This document shows, piece by piece, positions 19,678 to 28,389 of a DNA stretch of 64,000 bases. The position numbers and the translations under genes are program-made. The DNA is from JAJFUV01 sp964384215 (GTDB taxonomy: Bacteria > Acidobacteriota > Terriglobia > Bryobacterales > Bryobacteraceae). The stretch is from contig CAYLLB010000008.1 of assembly GCA_964384215.1 (NCBI GenBank), forward strand, positions 67,216 through 131,215, given 5' to 3'. The notes under the pieces are model-generated. The model was not told the DNA's origin, searched no databases, and was given only the letters and a program-made list of their open reading frames with translations. Every line of letters starts with the position of its first letter. Positions within the stretch are counted from its first letter, which is position 1.

Positions 19678-21800
19678 GGCTTGTTTAGAGGCTGGCCGTT
19701 CAATTCGGCCGACTGGACGTACTTATTCGCCGCTGACACTCCCCGCGCCACTACGCGGAAGGTCTTTCCCTTGCCCAGGTGCACCTTTACTTCCTCGAAA
19801 ATCGGGCTGCCGATGTCGTACACCGGCTTGCCGGGACAGACCGGATAGAAGCCCATTGCGCTGAACACGTACCACGAGGACAACTCGCCGTCGTCCTCGT
19901 CGCCCGCGAATCCCAGCGGATGCGCACGGTACCACACGTGCATGATCTCCCTCACCCTCCGCTGAGTCTTCCACGGTTCGCCGGCGTAATTGTAAAGGTA
20001 CGGGATGTGGAAGCTTGGCTCGTTGCCGTGCCCGTACTGGCCAATCAGTCCCGTCTGGTCCGGGAACTGCCGCAGGAAGACAAACTTCGCGCCTTCCTCG
20101 AACCCCCGGTACTGTTCACGGAACAACTGGTCCAGCTTCGCCGTGAACTTCTCGCGTCCGCCCATCAGCCGGATGAGATCATCCACGTCCTGTTGCACGT
20201 GCCACGTGTAAATCCAGGAGTTCATCTCGGTGAAATAGTCGCGCCCGCCTTGCCCGCCGCCCCACTTCGGGTCAAACGGCTCGATCCACTTCCCGTCCTC
20301 GCTCTTCGGGGCCATGAACCCGATGCGCTGGTCGAACACGTTGCGGTAGTTGCGCGCCCGGCCCATGAAATAGTCGTAGTCGCTCTGCTTGCCGAGTTCC
20401 CTGGCCAATTGCGCCAGGCACCAGTCGTCGTAAGCGGCTTCAAGGGTGACCGACACCGCTTGGCGCCGCTCAAAACTATCAACTTCCGGCACGGTCTCTT
20501 TCTCGCCCGGCCTCAGCGCAGGGAAGAACCCTTTTTCGTAGTAAGTCCGGTCGAGCGCCGTGGCGGGTCCCCGGCGCCATGGGCTCATGGGCGCTTCCCT
20601 GCGGGTCTTCGGCAGCCCCGCGTATGCTTTTGCGAGATCGAAATCGCGATACCCTTTGAAATACGTGTCGGCGATGAGCGCCGTCATGTGATGCCCGATC
20701 ATCCCCGCGCGCCCGTAACCCTGCATCCATCCGGACTGTTCGTACACCTTGATGTAACTGCGCACGAAATCAAGCTGCCGGTCCGGATCCAACAGTAACT
20801 GCAGTGGGTGAAGCGAGCGGTAACTGCCCCACAGATTGCTTACCGTGTAGAAACCCCGCCCTTGCGCCTCATGAACCTTATGGTCCGCGCCGCTGTAATA
20901 TTTGTCGCCTTCGACGAGGTTCATGGGACGTCCCATCGTCCGGTAGAGGGCGCTGTAGAAGATCGTGCGCTGCTCTTCGGTTCCGCCTTTTACTTCCACT
21001 TTGGCGAACTCACGTTCCCAAGCCTTGCGCGCCTTCGTGCGTACGGCGTTGAGGTCCCAGCCGGGCATCTCCCGTTCGGCGTTCGCCCGCGCTTGTTCCG
21101 TACCGATCAGCGAAAAGCCCACCTTCACGTCAACCTGTTGCGGCGCGCTCAGCCGGCTGAAGTCCACAGCTACGCCGTTCAGTTCACCCTTCCAACTGCT
21201 TTGCGCCACAAATGGCTTCGAAAAGATGGCGCAAAAGTACATGCGCGAGCCGAAAAACGAATCCTCTCCGCCCGCCACCTCGTTGGGCGCGCGCACCTGC
21301 ACCACGGGATTCCGCGACGACAGGTTGAAGATCACGTGCGCATCTTTGCCCGCCGGGTACGTGAAACGGTAGTACGCGCTTGTCGTGCCGGGTGAATACT
21401 CGACCTTAACGTCGTAGCTTTCGAGGAGCGCTTCATAGGAATAGGGCGTCACTTTCTCCAGGTCATGATCGTATAGCGAGGCAGACAAGGCGGGGTCGCG
21501 GTTGACCTCGCCTGTAACCGGCATAATAGCCGATGCGCCGGCCCGAAAGCCGTAAACCCTGTCGGCCAAGTAGCGGTCCTTCACCAGTGGTGTGGTTATG
21601 GGAACCAGGCGCGCCATGCCGTGCGGCAATTGCACGTTGGGGTTCGCCGGCTGCAGCAGATAGCCGATCCCCCCGATGTTCGGATCCACATAGTCGAGAG
21701 CGGCCTTTGTCCTCCGCCCGCAGCCTGCCGGCCCCATCCACCCCAAGGCGCAGAGCCACAGGAGGATGCTGAGGGCCGTGCTACTTCTTTTCGAAAACAT
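19593..21800 (-). CDS. GH92 alpha-mannosidase, probable lipoprotein
   Basis: 735 residues from the ATG at 21800; a GTG two codons upstream is less likely. A hydrophobic N-terminus ends in GPAGC, a usable lipobox, so the enzyme may be membrane-anchored. GH92 hallmarks follow: VDPNIGG, PNVQLPHGM, GYGRAGMIGHHMTALIAD, AYDDWCLAQLA, GHGNEPSFHIPYLYNY and AGDEDDGELSSWYVFSAMGFYPVCPG, the last containing the conserved acidic catalytic cluster. GH92 enzymes are exo-acting calcium-dependent alpha-mannosidases that release mannose from N-glycans or mannans. The start overlaps the preceding NHL gene by 20 bp, indicating one operon. Confidence 0.93.
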   Translation of the reverse strand: MFSKRSSTALSILLWLCALGWMGPAGCGRRTKAALDYVDPNIGGIGYLLQPANPNVQLPHGMARLVPITTPLVKDRYLADRVYGFRAGASAIMPVTGEVNRDPALSASLYDHDLEKVTPYSYEALLESYDVKVEYSPGTTSAYYRFTYPAGKDAHVIFNLSSRNPVVQVRAPNEVAGGEDSFFGSRMYFCAIFSKPFVAQSSWKGELNGVAVDFSRLSAPQQVDVKVGFSLIGTEQARANAEREMPGWDLNAVRTKARKAWEREFAKVEVKGGTEEQRTIFYSALYRTMGRPMNLVEGDKYYSGADHKVHEAQGRGFYTVSNLWGSYRSLHPLQLLLDPDRQLDFVRSYIKVYEQSGWMQGYGRAGMIGHHMTALIADTYFKGYRDFDLAKAYAGLPKTRREAPMSPWRRGPATALDRTYYEKGFFPALRPGEKETVPEVDSFERRQAVSVTLEAAYDDWCLAQLARELGKQSDYDYFMGRARNYRNVFDQRIGFMAPKSEDGKWIEPFDPKWGGGQGGRDYFTEMNSWIYTWHVQQDVDDLIRLMGGREKFTAKLDQLFREQYRGFEEGAKFVFLRQFPDQTGLIGQYGHGNEPSFHIPYLYNYAGEPWKTQRRVREIMHVWYRAHPLGFAGDEDDGELSSWYVFSAMGFYPVCPGKPVYDIGSPIFEEVKVHLGKGKTFRVVARGVSAANKYVQSAELNGQPLNKPWFTHKDLTRGGTLILEMGSRPNQSWGK

Positions 21801-22686
21801 ACACACCCGTATCCTGCCGGCTCTGGTAGGTCACGAAGACCCGCCCGATCGAATCGACTGCCACATCTTCGACCAACTGCCGAGGCTGGGGCATGTACCA
21901 TTGCGTCAGGAACTTGCCGTTGTTGTCGTACTTGGTAATGCTCGAGCGGCGCTCCTTGTCCCGCGTGGTAATGTAAATGTTGCCCTCGCGATCCACACAC
22001 ATGCTGTGATAGCTCAGCAGATTGTTCTCGGCCGTGAACGCGCCGAACTCCAGTAACAACTTGCCTTGAGGCGTGAATTTTTGTACCGGCCCGTAGTAAT
22101 TTGAGATGATAACGTCGCCGCGCCGGTCGACTCCCAGCCCGTGCGGCGCGTGAAAATCGCCGGGGCCGCTGCCCGCCTTACCCCAGTGCGCGACAAAGCT
22201 CCCTTTCTCGTCATAGACGGCAATGCGGCTGTTGTCGACGTCCGCGATGAACAGACGGCCGATCGGGTCGAAATCCAGAGCGTGCGGCCTCAGGAACTGC
22301 CCGGACGCACTGCCCTTCGTCCCGAATTCCCGCAGGAACTTGCCTCCCGACTCGAACACCTCGATGCGGAAGTTCGCACCGTCGGCAACGTAGATCTTGC
22401 CGTCCACTGGATTCACAGCGGCGTCCCGCGGGGATCGAAACTGTCCCGGACCGGAACCAGGACCGTCGCCGATTTCACACAGAAACTTTCCATCCGGCGT
22501 ATATTGAATCACCCGGGAAGTCCGGCTGTCGGTGACGATCACGTCGCCGTTCCGGTTTACGGCGATCCCGTGCGCGCCGCGCAACTGTCCCGGTCCTCCT
22601 CCGGCCACGCTCCAACTCTGCAGCAGCGTGTACTGTTCGCCGCCGAGCGTGCAGAAAGCCGCAAGAAGGGCCGCGATCAGTCTCAT
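21781..22686 (-). CDS. Secreted NHL-repeat beta-propeller protein (single-domain)
   Basis: 301 residues with a short signal peptide. About six NHL repeats are visible as G-x-a-x-x-x-G-D-V-I-V-T/S-D and R-I-x-V-F/Y units (DVIVTDSRTSRVIQYTPDGKF, KIYVADGANFRIEVFESGGKF, RLFIADVDNSRIAVYDEKGSF), so it should be a six-bladed propeller. It is alignable with the C-terminal half of the upstream 22683-24845 protein, suggesting domain duplication. The start overlaps the previous stop as ATGA, a classic coupling arrangement. Ligand or enzymatic role is unknown; propellers of this kind next to TonB receptors may bind or cleave glycans. Confidence 0.85.
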   Translation of the reverse strand: MRLIAALLAAFCTLGGEQYTLLQSWSVAGGGPGQLRGAHGIAVNRNGDVIVTDSRTSRVIQYTPDGKFLCEIGDGPGSGPGQFRSPRDAAVNPVDGKIYVADGANFRIEVFESGGKFLREFGTKGSASGQFLRPHALDFDPIGRLFIADVDNSRIAVYDEKGSFVAHWGKAGSGPGDFHAPHGLGVDRRGDVIISNYYGPVQKFTPQGKLLLEFGAFTAENNLLSYHSMCVDREGNIYITTRDKERRSSITKYDNNGKFLTQWYMPQPRQLVEDVAVDSIGRVFVTYQSRQDTGVYVFEKK

Positions 22687-24845
22687 GGCTTTCTCCGGAA
22701 GACCTGCACGCCATGCACGCTGCGGCTCTCAACGGCAGCGTACACCTGCCCGTTCGCGTCCACGGCCGCTGTCTTCACACCCTGCTCGCCTTCAGCGGTG
22801 GACGCCGCCCAGGCCGCGACGTAAGCGCCTCGATTGTCGTAAATGACAATCGCGTTGCGCCCATCCCGGTGCCGTGCGGCCAGGTATGTGTTGCCCCTGT
22901 TATCGGTAGTCATGCTGTGGAAGTGAATCCAACCGCGGAAACCAGCCGGCGCGAAGTCGTACAGGAACTTTCCATCAGCGTTGAACCGCTGAGTCGGCCC
23001 GTAGTAATTCGAAACGATTACGTCTCCGTTCGGCGCCACACCCAACCCATGCGCGTCGCGGAACTCGCCCGCGCCTTCGCCCTTCTTGCCAAAACTGAAG
23101 AGGAACTTCCCGCTTTGCGGCTCGAAGACGCTAACCCGATTGTTATCTACGTCCACAACATAGAGCCTGGTGCCGTCCGGCGAGAAACCCAAACCGTGCG
23201 CCCGCAGCAGTTGGCCCGGCCCGCTGCCTTTCGAGCCGAACATGCGCAGAAACTTGCCGTCCGCGCTGAAAACTTGAATGCGGTAGTTGTTGGCATCGGA
23301 GACGAATATCTCGCCGGACCGGCCGGCGCGCGCGTCCCGCGGCCCGCTGAACTGGCCCGGTCCTTTCCCGGGCCCCAGGCCGATTTCGGATAGCCACTTC
23401 CCTTCGGGCGTAAAGCGCTGGACCCGGCTGCCAACGCTGTCCACCAGGATGAGGTTGCCATCCTTGTCGAAACACAGCGAGTGCGCTTCTTTGAGGGCGT
23501 TCGGTACGCCCTGCGGGTTCAGCCAGCTCCGCACAATTTCGTACTGCGGCTCCGGCGCCGGCGGCGTCTGCAGCGGATCGGCGAAGCTGAGTAAATCCAC
23601 TTTCAACTTCCCCTTATCCATGATCTTCGACACCGTGTAGATGCGCTTGTCGCGTCCCACCGCGATCGACTGCGCCCATGTCGGCCGTCGACCGTCGTCC
23701 AGAGCCAGCGCACCATGGTCCGTGTATTTCCCGGTCGGAATATCATACGTGACGAAGCGTATCTCCTCGCCCTTGGGCGTTCCGGTGAGGAAGTACAGGG
23801 TATGACCGTCGGGGCCAAGAGTGAGTCCCAGGTATCCGTAAGGGAACTCATCGTACAGGCCGCTTGCCTTCGATTTCTGGGAGGCGATCCTATCAACTAC
23901 TTCTAGAAAGCCTCCGCGCGGGTCAAAGCGGAACAGGTATCCGCTCATCCCGTGCGTCCCGTAAAAAACCTTCTCCGGCTCGTACCAAACCGTCTGCCGC
24001 CAGTTGTAGCCCATGTGTCCGGGTATGTTCGGGTCCCACTTGCCGAAGATAGGGCGCTTCATGCTGCAGCCTGGGATCGTCTGGAGTTCCTTCTCCTGTC
24101 TTGCCCAGCCATAGCGCCAGATTTGTCCCGTCGAATCGCTGAAAAACGCCGTGCCTAAAACAGGATCCACGGCGATGGACCGGCACACTACGCGGAACGT
24201 ATCGCCCACGCCCTTTTCACCCAGGCCCGCCGTCAGGCCGTAGTCCTTCATCTCCTTCTTCATCAGGTCGTAAACCAGAAAGTGGGCCGAGGGCCACGTC
24301 AGCCCAAACAGGCGTTCGCGGCGCTTGTCCATCGCCATCGTGATGATGCCTTCGCCTGCCGGCGCACTGGCCAGTTTCTCGATCTTGCCTGTCGCCATGT
24401 CGTAACCCAGGAAGTGGCCGCCGGGATATGGCTTGTAACCGGCTGGAGGAACACCAACCAGTTCTTTGCCGTCCACCACCTGGTAGTAACCCATATGAGT
24501 GGCGAAATATAGCTTGCCTTTGTGTTCGTGAAAATTGACGTGGCTCTTGCCTTGCGGAACGGATTTCAGTCCCTTCTCTCCACTGGCCTCGGTAAGATCG
24601 GCCAAATGCGTGACCTTGTCTGTCGCTGGATCGTAGGAGAACATCTGCGCGCCCACGTCGATCTTGTGAGCGCATATGACGTAGTAAATCTTACCGTCGC
24701 TGGCTGCAGTCACTCCGTTGTAACTGTCGTCTCCTGTGAAGCCGGATTCGTGCCAGCGCGCGGCGAGCACCCCCGTAGAAACGAAGTCGGCGCCCAACAA
24801 AGAGGACGCCAAAAGAACACACGACAAGAATATGGTTTTCCGCAT
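22683..24845 (-). CDS. Secreted two-propeller protein, C-terminal NHL repeats
   Basis: 720 residues from the ATG at 24845 (MRKTIFLSCVLLASSLLGA, a signal peptide); the frame also opens at a TTG at 24863. Residues to about 420 form a beta-rich propeller-like domain (YDPATDKVTHLADL, YDMATGKIEKLASAP, YDIPTGKYTDHGAL are regularly spaced blade motifs). The last 280 residues are NHL repeats closely resembling the next gene's product. It lies 42 bp downstream of the second TonB receptor gene, behind a hairpin, and overlaps the next gene by 4 bp. A glycan-binding or lyase-like surface role is inferred only from position. Confidence 0.82.
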   Translation of the reverse strand: MRKTIFLSCVLLASSLLGADFVSTGVLAARWHESGFTGDDSYNGVTAASDGKIYYVICAHKIDVGAQMFSYDPATDKVTHLADLTEASGEKGLKSVPQGKSHVNFHEHKGKLYFATHMGYYQVVDGKELVGVPPAGYKPYPGGHFLGYDMATGKIEKLASAPAGEGIITMAMDKRRERLFGLTWPSAHFLVYDLMKKEMKDYGLTAGLGEKGVGDTFRVVCRSIAVDPVLGTAFFSDSTGQIWRYGWARQEKELQTIPGCSMKRPIFGKWDPNIPGHMGYNWRQTVWYEPEKVFYGTHGMSGYLFRFDPRGGFLEVVDRIASQKSKASGLYDEFPYGYLGLTLGPDGHTLYFLTGTPKGEEIRFVTYDIPTGKYTDHGALALDDGRRPTWAQSIAVGRDKRIYTVSKIMDKGKLKVDLLSFADPLQTPPAPEPQYEIVRSWLNPQGVPNALKEAHSLCFDKDGNLILVDSVGSRVQRFTPEGKWLSEIGLGPGKGPGQFSGPRDARAGRSGEIFVSDANNYRIQVFSADGKFLRMFGSKGSGPGQLLRAHGLGFSPDGTRLYVVDVDNNRVSVFEPQSGKFLFSFGKKGEGAGEFRDAHGLGVAPNGDVIVSNYYGPTQRFNADGKFLYDFAPAGFRGWIHFHSMTTDNRGNTYLAARHRDGRNAIVIYDNRGAYVAAWAASTAEGEQGVKTAAVDANGQVYAAVESRSVHGVQVFRRKP

Positions 24846-24854
24846 TTCAAAAAT

Positions 24855-24880
24855 GGGAGGCAACTACCCGGCTGCCTCCC
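24855..24880 (-). other. Intercistronic hairpin after TonB receptor 2
   Basis: GGGAGGCA at 24855-24862 and TGCCTCCC at 24873-24880 form a perfect 8-bp stem with a 10-nt loop, starting 8 bp past the receptor stop codon. There is no T-run on the transcribed side, so it looks like an RNA-stabilising or processing hairpin more than a full terminator. Confidence 0.7.
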
Positions 24881-24887
24881 TTCCTTC

Positions 24888-27800
24888 CTAGAACGTGAGT
24901 TTGCCGCTGAGAATCACCTGTCGCGGATAGTTAGTCAGTGCCTTTACGGTCCCGATTTGGCCGAACGTGGCCGAAGTCGGGTTGCTACCGTTGAGCGAGT
25001 CGTACCACTCGGGGGTATTCATCGCATTGGTAGCCTGAGCCTCGATCTCGAACATGAACCGCTCAGCTATGCGCGTCTTCTTCACCACACCGAGGTCGAA
25101 ACGGTGAATCGGTGGATTGCGAAGGCTTGACAAAACAGTCGGCCATCGCCGGATTCGGTACGGATCCGTGTTGTTCACGAACGCCGCGGGATTAATCCAC
25201 TGGTTCAGGTTCTGCCCGCCGGGTACTGCGTTGGGATCCGCCCCCGTCGGGATGGCGTTGCTGGCCATTTCAACAACTTTGCCGCTCTGAATGCGGATAA
25301 TCCCGTTTACCTGCCAGCCGTTGATGATGCGGTCCGCCCAACCCGGAGTGTTCGGGAACAGCCAGTGTCCTTTGCCGAAAGGCAGTTCTACCGCGAAGTT
25401 AGGTACCAGGATCTGCGGAAAATCGAGCGGCGAAAGCCGCTTCTCAAGGAAGGGATCCGTGGCCCACTGATATCCCGACCTCTCCATCTTTTTTGAGGCT
25501 GTGTAGGCCAGGCTGAAGCTTATTCCCTGGCTCATGCGTTTCACAAGGTAAAGTTGCAGGGCGTCGTAACGGGACCAGCCAATGGGAGTGCTGGCAAGTG
25601 TAACGCCTCCCGGGAACTGCGGGTACGGCACAATCAAACTCGAGTTGGCAATCGTGGATTGGTTGAGCGCATAACCCGGCACCAATCCTGCGAACGGGTT
25701 GGGGTACTTCGTGTTCAAGTACGATGCACCCTGCGTGTATTGCTGCTCGGTAAGCGAATTGAGACTCTTGTTGACGGGCAACCGGGTAACGATATTGTTC
25801 ACATAACCCGCACTCACACGCATGTTCCAGAAGACCTCCCGTTGGATCTCAAAACTGAACTGCCGGGCCCGCGGAGTCCGGGTATTCGGATCGACGTAGG
25901 AGATGCTCGACCCTATATTGGTTGCCAGACCATTCTTGGCGCCAACCGGCTGTATGATCCCCGTCGGAAATGGATTATCCAGCAGATTCAAAGGGACACG
26001 GTTGGCATCGTAAGTGACCCATGGAGTTGACTGGCTAAAGCCAGCTTGACCCGGGTCATAGTAGATTGGCCCATAAAACATACCCCATCCGACTCGGATC
26101 GCGGTCTTGTTGTTTAGGGCATACGCGGCCGCAATGCGGGGCCCAAAGTCCTTGTTGCCTGGACCATAAACATTCCTCGGCTGGCCATTCACACCGGGGA
26201 ACATCAGGCCGCCCACAAGGTTCGAGCATGCCGGGCAATACTGCGCACCCGCTGCGGCTTTCACTTGCGCGGCCAGCGGGCTGACCGCCGTGGGATCGAA
26301 CGATCCCGTCATGGCGTCGTAGCGATCCGTCAGGCCGCCCGTGCGGTCCCAACGCAAACCCACGTTCACAGTCAGCTTGGGCGTTAGCTTGATATCGTCC
26401 TGCACGTACAGGGTGCCGTAAGTCATCTGCCGGTTCGTCGTGGCGTTAAGGTCCAGCGATCCACTGCCCACACCGAAGAGGAAGCTCGCCGTTTCGTCAC
26501 CTGCGCCAATGGTTTGCACATCCGGGTCGGGTCCATTGGTGTCCCCGCGGCCAAACGAGAAGGAGCCGGCGTCATTGCCTCCGGGACTCAGATAGATTCG
26601 CTCCAAGCGGAACTGCCCGCCCACTTTGAGGTTGTGCTTCCCGAGATTCTTAGACCACGCGGCGTCTACGTTGTTGACCTGATCCGGCACGTACCGTCCT
26701 GCCGGAAGACCTCCGCCCATGAACATGTCGCTCCCGCCGATATTGGAGCCACCCATGCGGAAAACGGGAAACGCCTTCGCCGCCTGGGACTGGAACGTGG
26801 AACTGAAGCCCAAGTCCGCGGGCGTTGCCTGCAGGCGCGGCGTTTCCAATTGCCCTGTGACGTACCGCTCCATGCCCACCCGGAAATTCAGTACGCTGGT
26901 GGGCGAGAGCGTGTGGGTGAGGTCAACCACTGCATTGTGATTGGCCCGAATGAATGGGAATCCCCCATTCACCTCCGCCGCCGTCCCGTAATACAACACC
27001 GGATACTCTTTATAGTCGGTCCGGATGTGCCGGACCATGAGTTTTGTGCGCTCGCTAATGTTCCAATCGATGCGCGGCATGAACTCGATGTATTCTTTGG
27101 TGGCTTTCGACTCGCCCACCGAGATAAAGTTGGTCGCCTTCACAACCAGGCCGCTAGGGGCGTTCGGCAGCGGTATGTACTTCCAGAAAGCCTTGGCCAC
27201 CGGGTTGATGCGATTTGCTGGAATTACGTTTCCAGCCACTGGAGTGCGGCTGTATTTCTTCGTCGCTGGATCCTGAACCGTTGAGAACGGATCGTAGATC
27301 TGTACCTGCGTCGGGACACCGCTCTTCAGATAGAAGGTCGAAGTGAAGTCGCCGTTGCGCTCTTTCTGCGTAGGTACATATCCGGCAAAGCTCTTCACGT
27401 CGTTACTCTTGTTCTGGTTGTACTTGAACGTCCCGAAAAGCTTGTCACGGAAAATGCGGCCGGTAACGATGCCACCGTATGTGTTGTAAACCAGCCTGGT
27501 GCGCGGTTGCCCCGCTCGGTTTCGCTCGAAATGGTTGGCATTGAGCGCGGTGTTCCTGAAGAAGGTGTAAAGTTCACCGTGGTATTCGTTGCTGCCGGAC
27601 TTTGTAGTCACATTGATGATCCCACCCGTCGTATTGCCGTACTCCGCGCTGTAGGCGTTTGTGATCACCTTCACTTCCGCCGTGGACTCCTGCGTAGGAA
27701 TGACGCCGAACATGTGGCCGTCATAGCTGGTACGGTTGGGAACTCCGTCCAGGATCATCTCATTGGTGCGGTCCTGGCCGCCGTTGATCATGAAGCCCGA

Positions 27801-28334
27801 AGCCCCCGCGTTACCCGATGGCGTCATTCCCCGGTCGTTGCCCGCCACAACCACCCCCGGCGCGCTTGGCAGGATGCTCATCACCACGCGCTGCACCGTC
27901 GGCGTGTAAAGCGTCCGCGCAAGGTCAATTTCGCCGGCTCGGTCGGCGTTCTCAAATTCCACTAGGCTCACCTTATCTGTAACCGTAACCGTTTCGGTTA
28001 CAGAGCCCAGCATGAGCTTCAAATTGACCGTGGGGTTTGATGCCGCTACCACGGTCACTTTCGGCTGGACCGCCTTTTGGAATCCCTGTTGCACCACCTC
28101 CACCGAGTAATCTCCCGGCTGTAAGAACCGGACATTGTAGAAACCTTCCGCTGTGGTTCCGGCGCTGTACTTGGCGCCGGTCAGCAGGTTCGTAACGGTG
28201 ATGGTTGCCCCTGGGATTGGCGAGTCCGAAGGATCCGTTACCCGTCCGCTGATGGTACCCAACGCGGCGCCCTGACCAAATAGAAGCGCCGTGCAGAGAA
28301 ACAAAAGTCCGGTTACCGCAGTAACCTGCTTCAT
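24888..28334 (-). CDS. TonB-dependent receptor-like outer-membrane protein (Oar/CarboxypepD_reg type) 2
   Basis: 1148 residues with signal peptide ending ALLFGQG. The N-terminal 100 residues are a carboxypeptidase-regulatory-like beta-sandwich (GTISGRVTDPSDSPIPGATI, then YNVRFLQPGDYSVEV). A plug-like region follows (FMINGGQDRTNEMILDGVPN, YSAEYGNTTGGIINVTTKSG), then a long beta-barrel with aromatic strand ends, finishing in a strand ending KLTF. This architecture is the abundant Oar-like receptor of Acidobacteriota. No separate SusD partner gene is present. It is paralogous to the receptor directly upstream (28390-31851); motif-level similarity is clear while much of the barrel differs, consistent with different substrates or oligomer sizes. 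Confidence 0.92.
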   Translation of the reverse strand: MKQVTAVTGLLFLCTALLFGQGAALGTISGRVTDPSDSPIPGATITVTNLLTGAKYSAGTTAEGFYNVRFLQPGDYSVEVVQQGFQKAVQPKVTVVAASNPTVNLKLMLGSVTETVTVTDKVSLVEFENADRAGEIDLARTLYTPTVQRVVMSILPSAPGVVVAGNDRGMTPSGNAGASGFMINGGQDRTNEMILDGVPNRTSYDGHMFGVIPTQESTAEVKVITNAYSAEYGNTTGGIINVTTKSGSNEYHGELYTFFRNTALNANHFERNRAGQPRTRLVYNTYGGIVTGRIFRDKLFGTFKYNQNKSNDVKSFAGYVPTQKERNGDFTSTFYLKSGVPTQVQIYDPFSTVQDPATKKYSRTPVAGNVIPANRINPVAKAFWKYIPLPNAPSGLVVKATNFISVGESKATKEYIEFMPRIDWNISERTKLMVRHIRTDYKEYPVLYYGTAAEVNGGFPFIRANHNAVVDLTHTLSPTSVLNFRVGMERYVTGQLETPRLQATPADLGFSSTFQSQAAKAFPVFRMGGSNIGGSDMFMGGGLPAGRYVPDQVNNVDAAWSKNLGKHNLKVGGQFRLERIYLSPGGNDAGSFSFGRGDTNGPDPDVQTIGAGDETASFLFGVGSGSLDLNATTNRQMTYGTLYVQDDIKLTPKLTVNVGLRWDRTGGLTDRYDAMTGSFDPTAVSPLAAQVKAAAGAQYCPACSNLVGGLMFPGVNGQPRNVYGPGNKDFGPRIAAAYALNNKTAIRVGWGMFYGPIYYDPGQAGFSQSTPWVTYDANRVPLNLLDNPFPTGIIQPVGAKNGLATNIGSSISYVDPNTRTPRARQFSFEIQREVFWNMRVSAGYVNNIVTRLPVNKSLNSLTEQQYTQGASYLNTKYPNPFAGLVPGYALNQSTIANSSLIVPYPQFPGGVTLASTPIGWSRYDALQLYLVKRMSQGISFSLAYTASKKMERSGYQWATDPFLEKRLSPLDFPQILVPNFAVELPFGKGHWLFPNTPGWADRIINGWQVNGIIRIQSGKVVEMASNAIPTGADPNAVPGGQNLNQWINPAAFVNNTDPYRIRRWPTVLSSLRNPPIHRFDLGVVKKTRIAERFMFEIEAQATNAMNTPEWYDSLNGSNPTSATFGQIGTVKALTNYPRQVILSGKLTF

Positions 28335-28354
28335 CTCTCACCCCCGGTTTGTGT

Positions 28355-28377
28355 GGGGCCCCGCCCAGCAGGGCCCC
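28355..28377 (-). other. Intercistronic hairpin between the two TonB receptors
   Basis: GGGGCCC (28355-28361) and GGGCCCC (28371-28377) form a 7-bp GC stem with a 9-nt loop in the 55-bp gap between the two receptor genes. No T-tract follows on the minus strand. Its position after the first receptor stop matches the hairpin after the second receptor. Confidence 0.65.
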
Positions 28378-28389
28378 TTCCCTCTGTGC

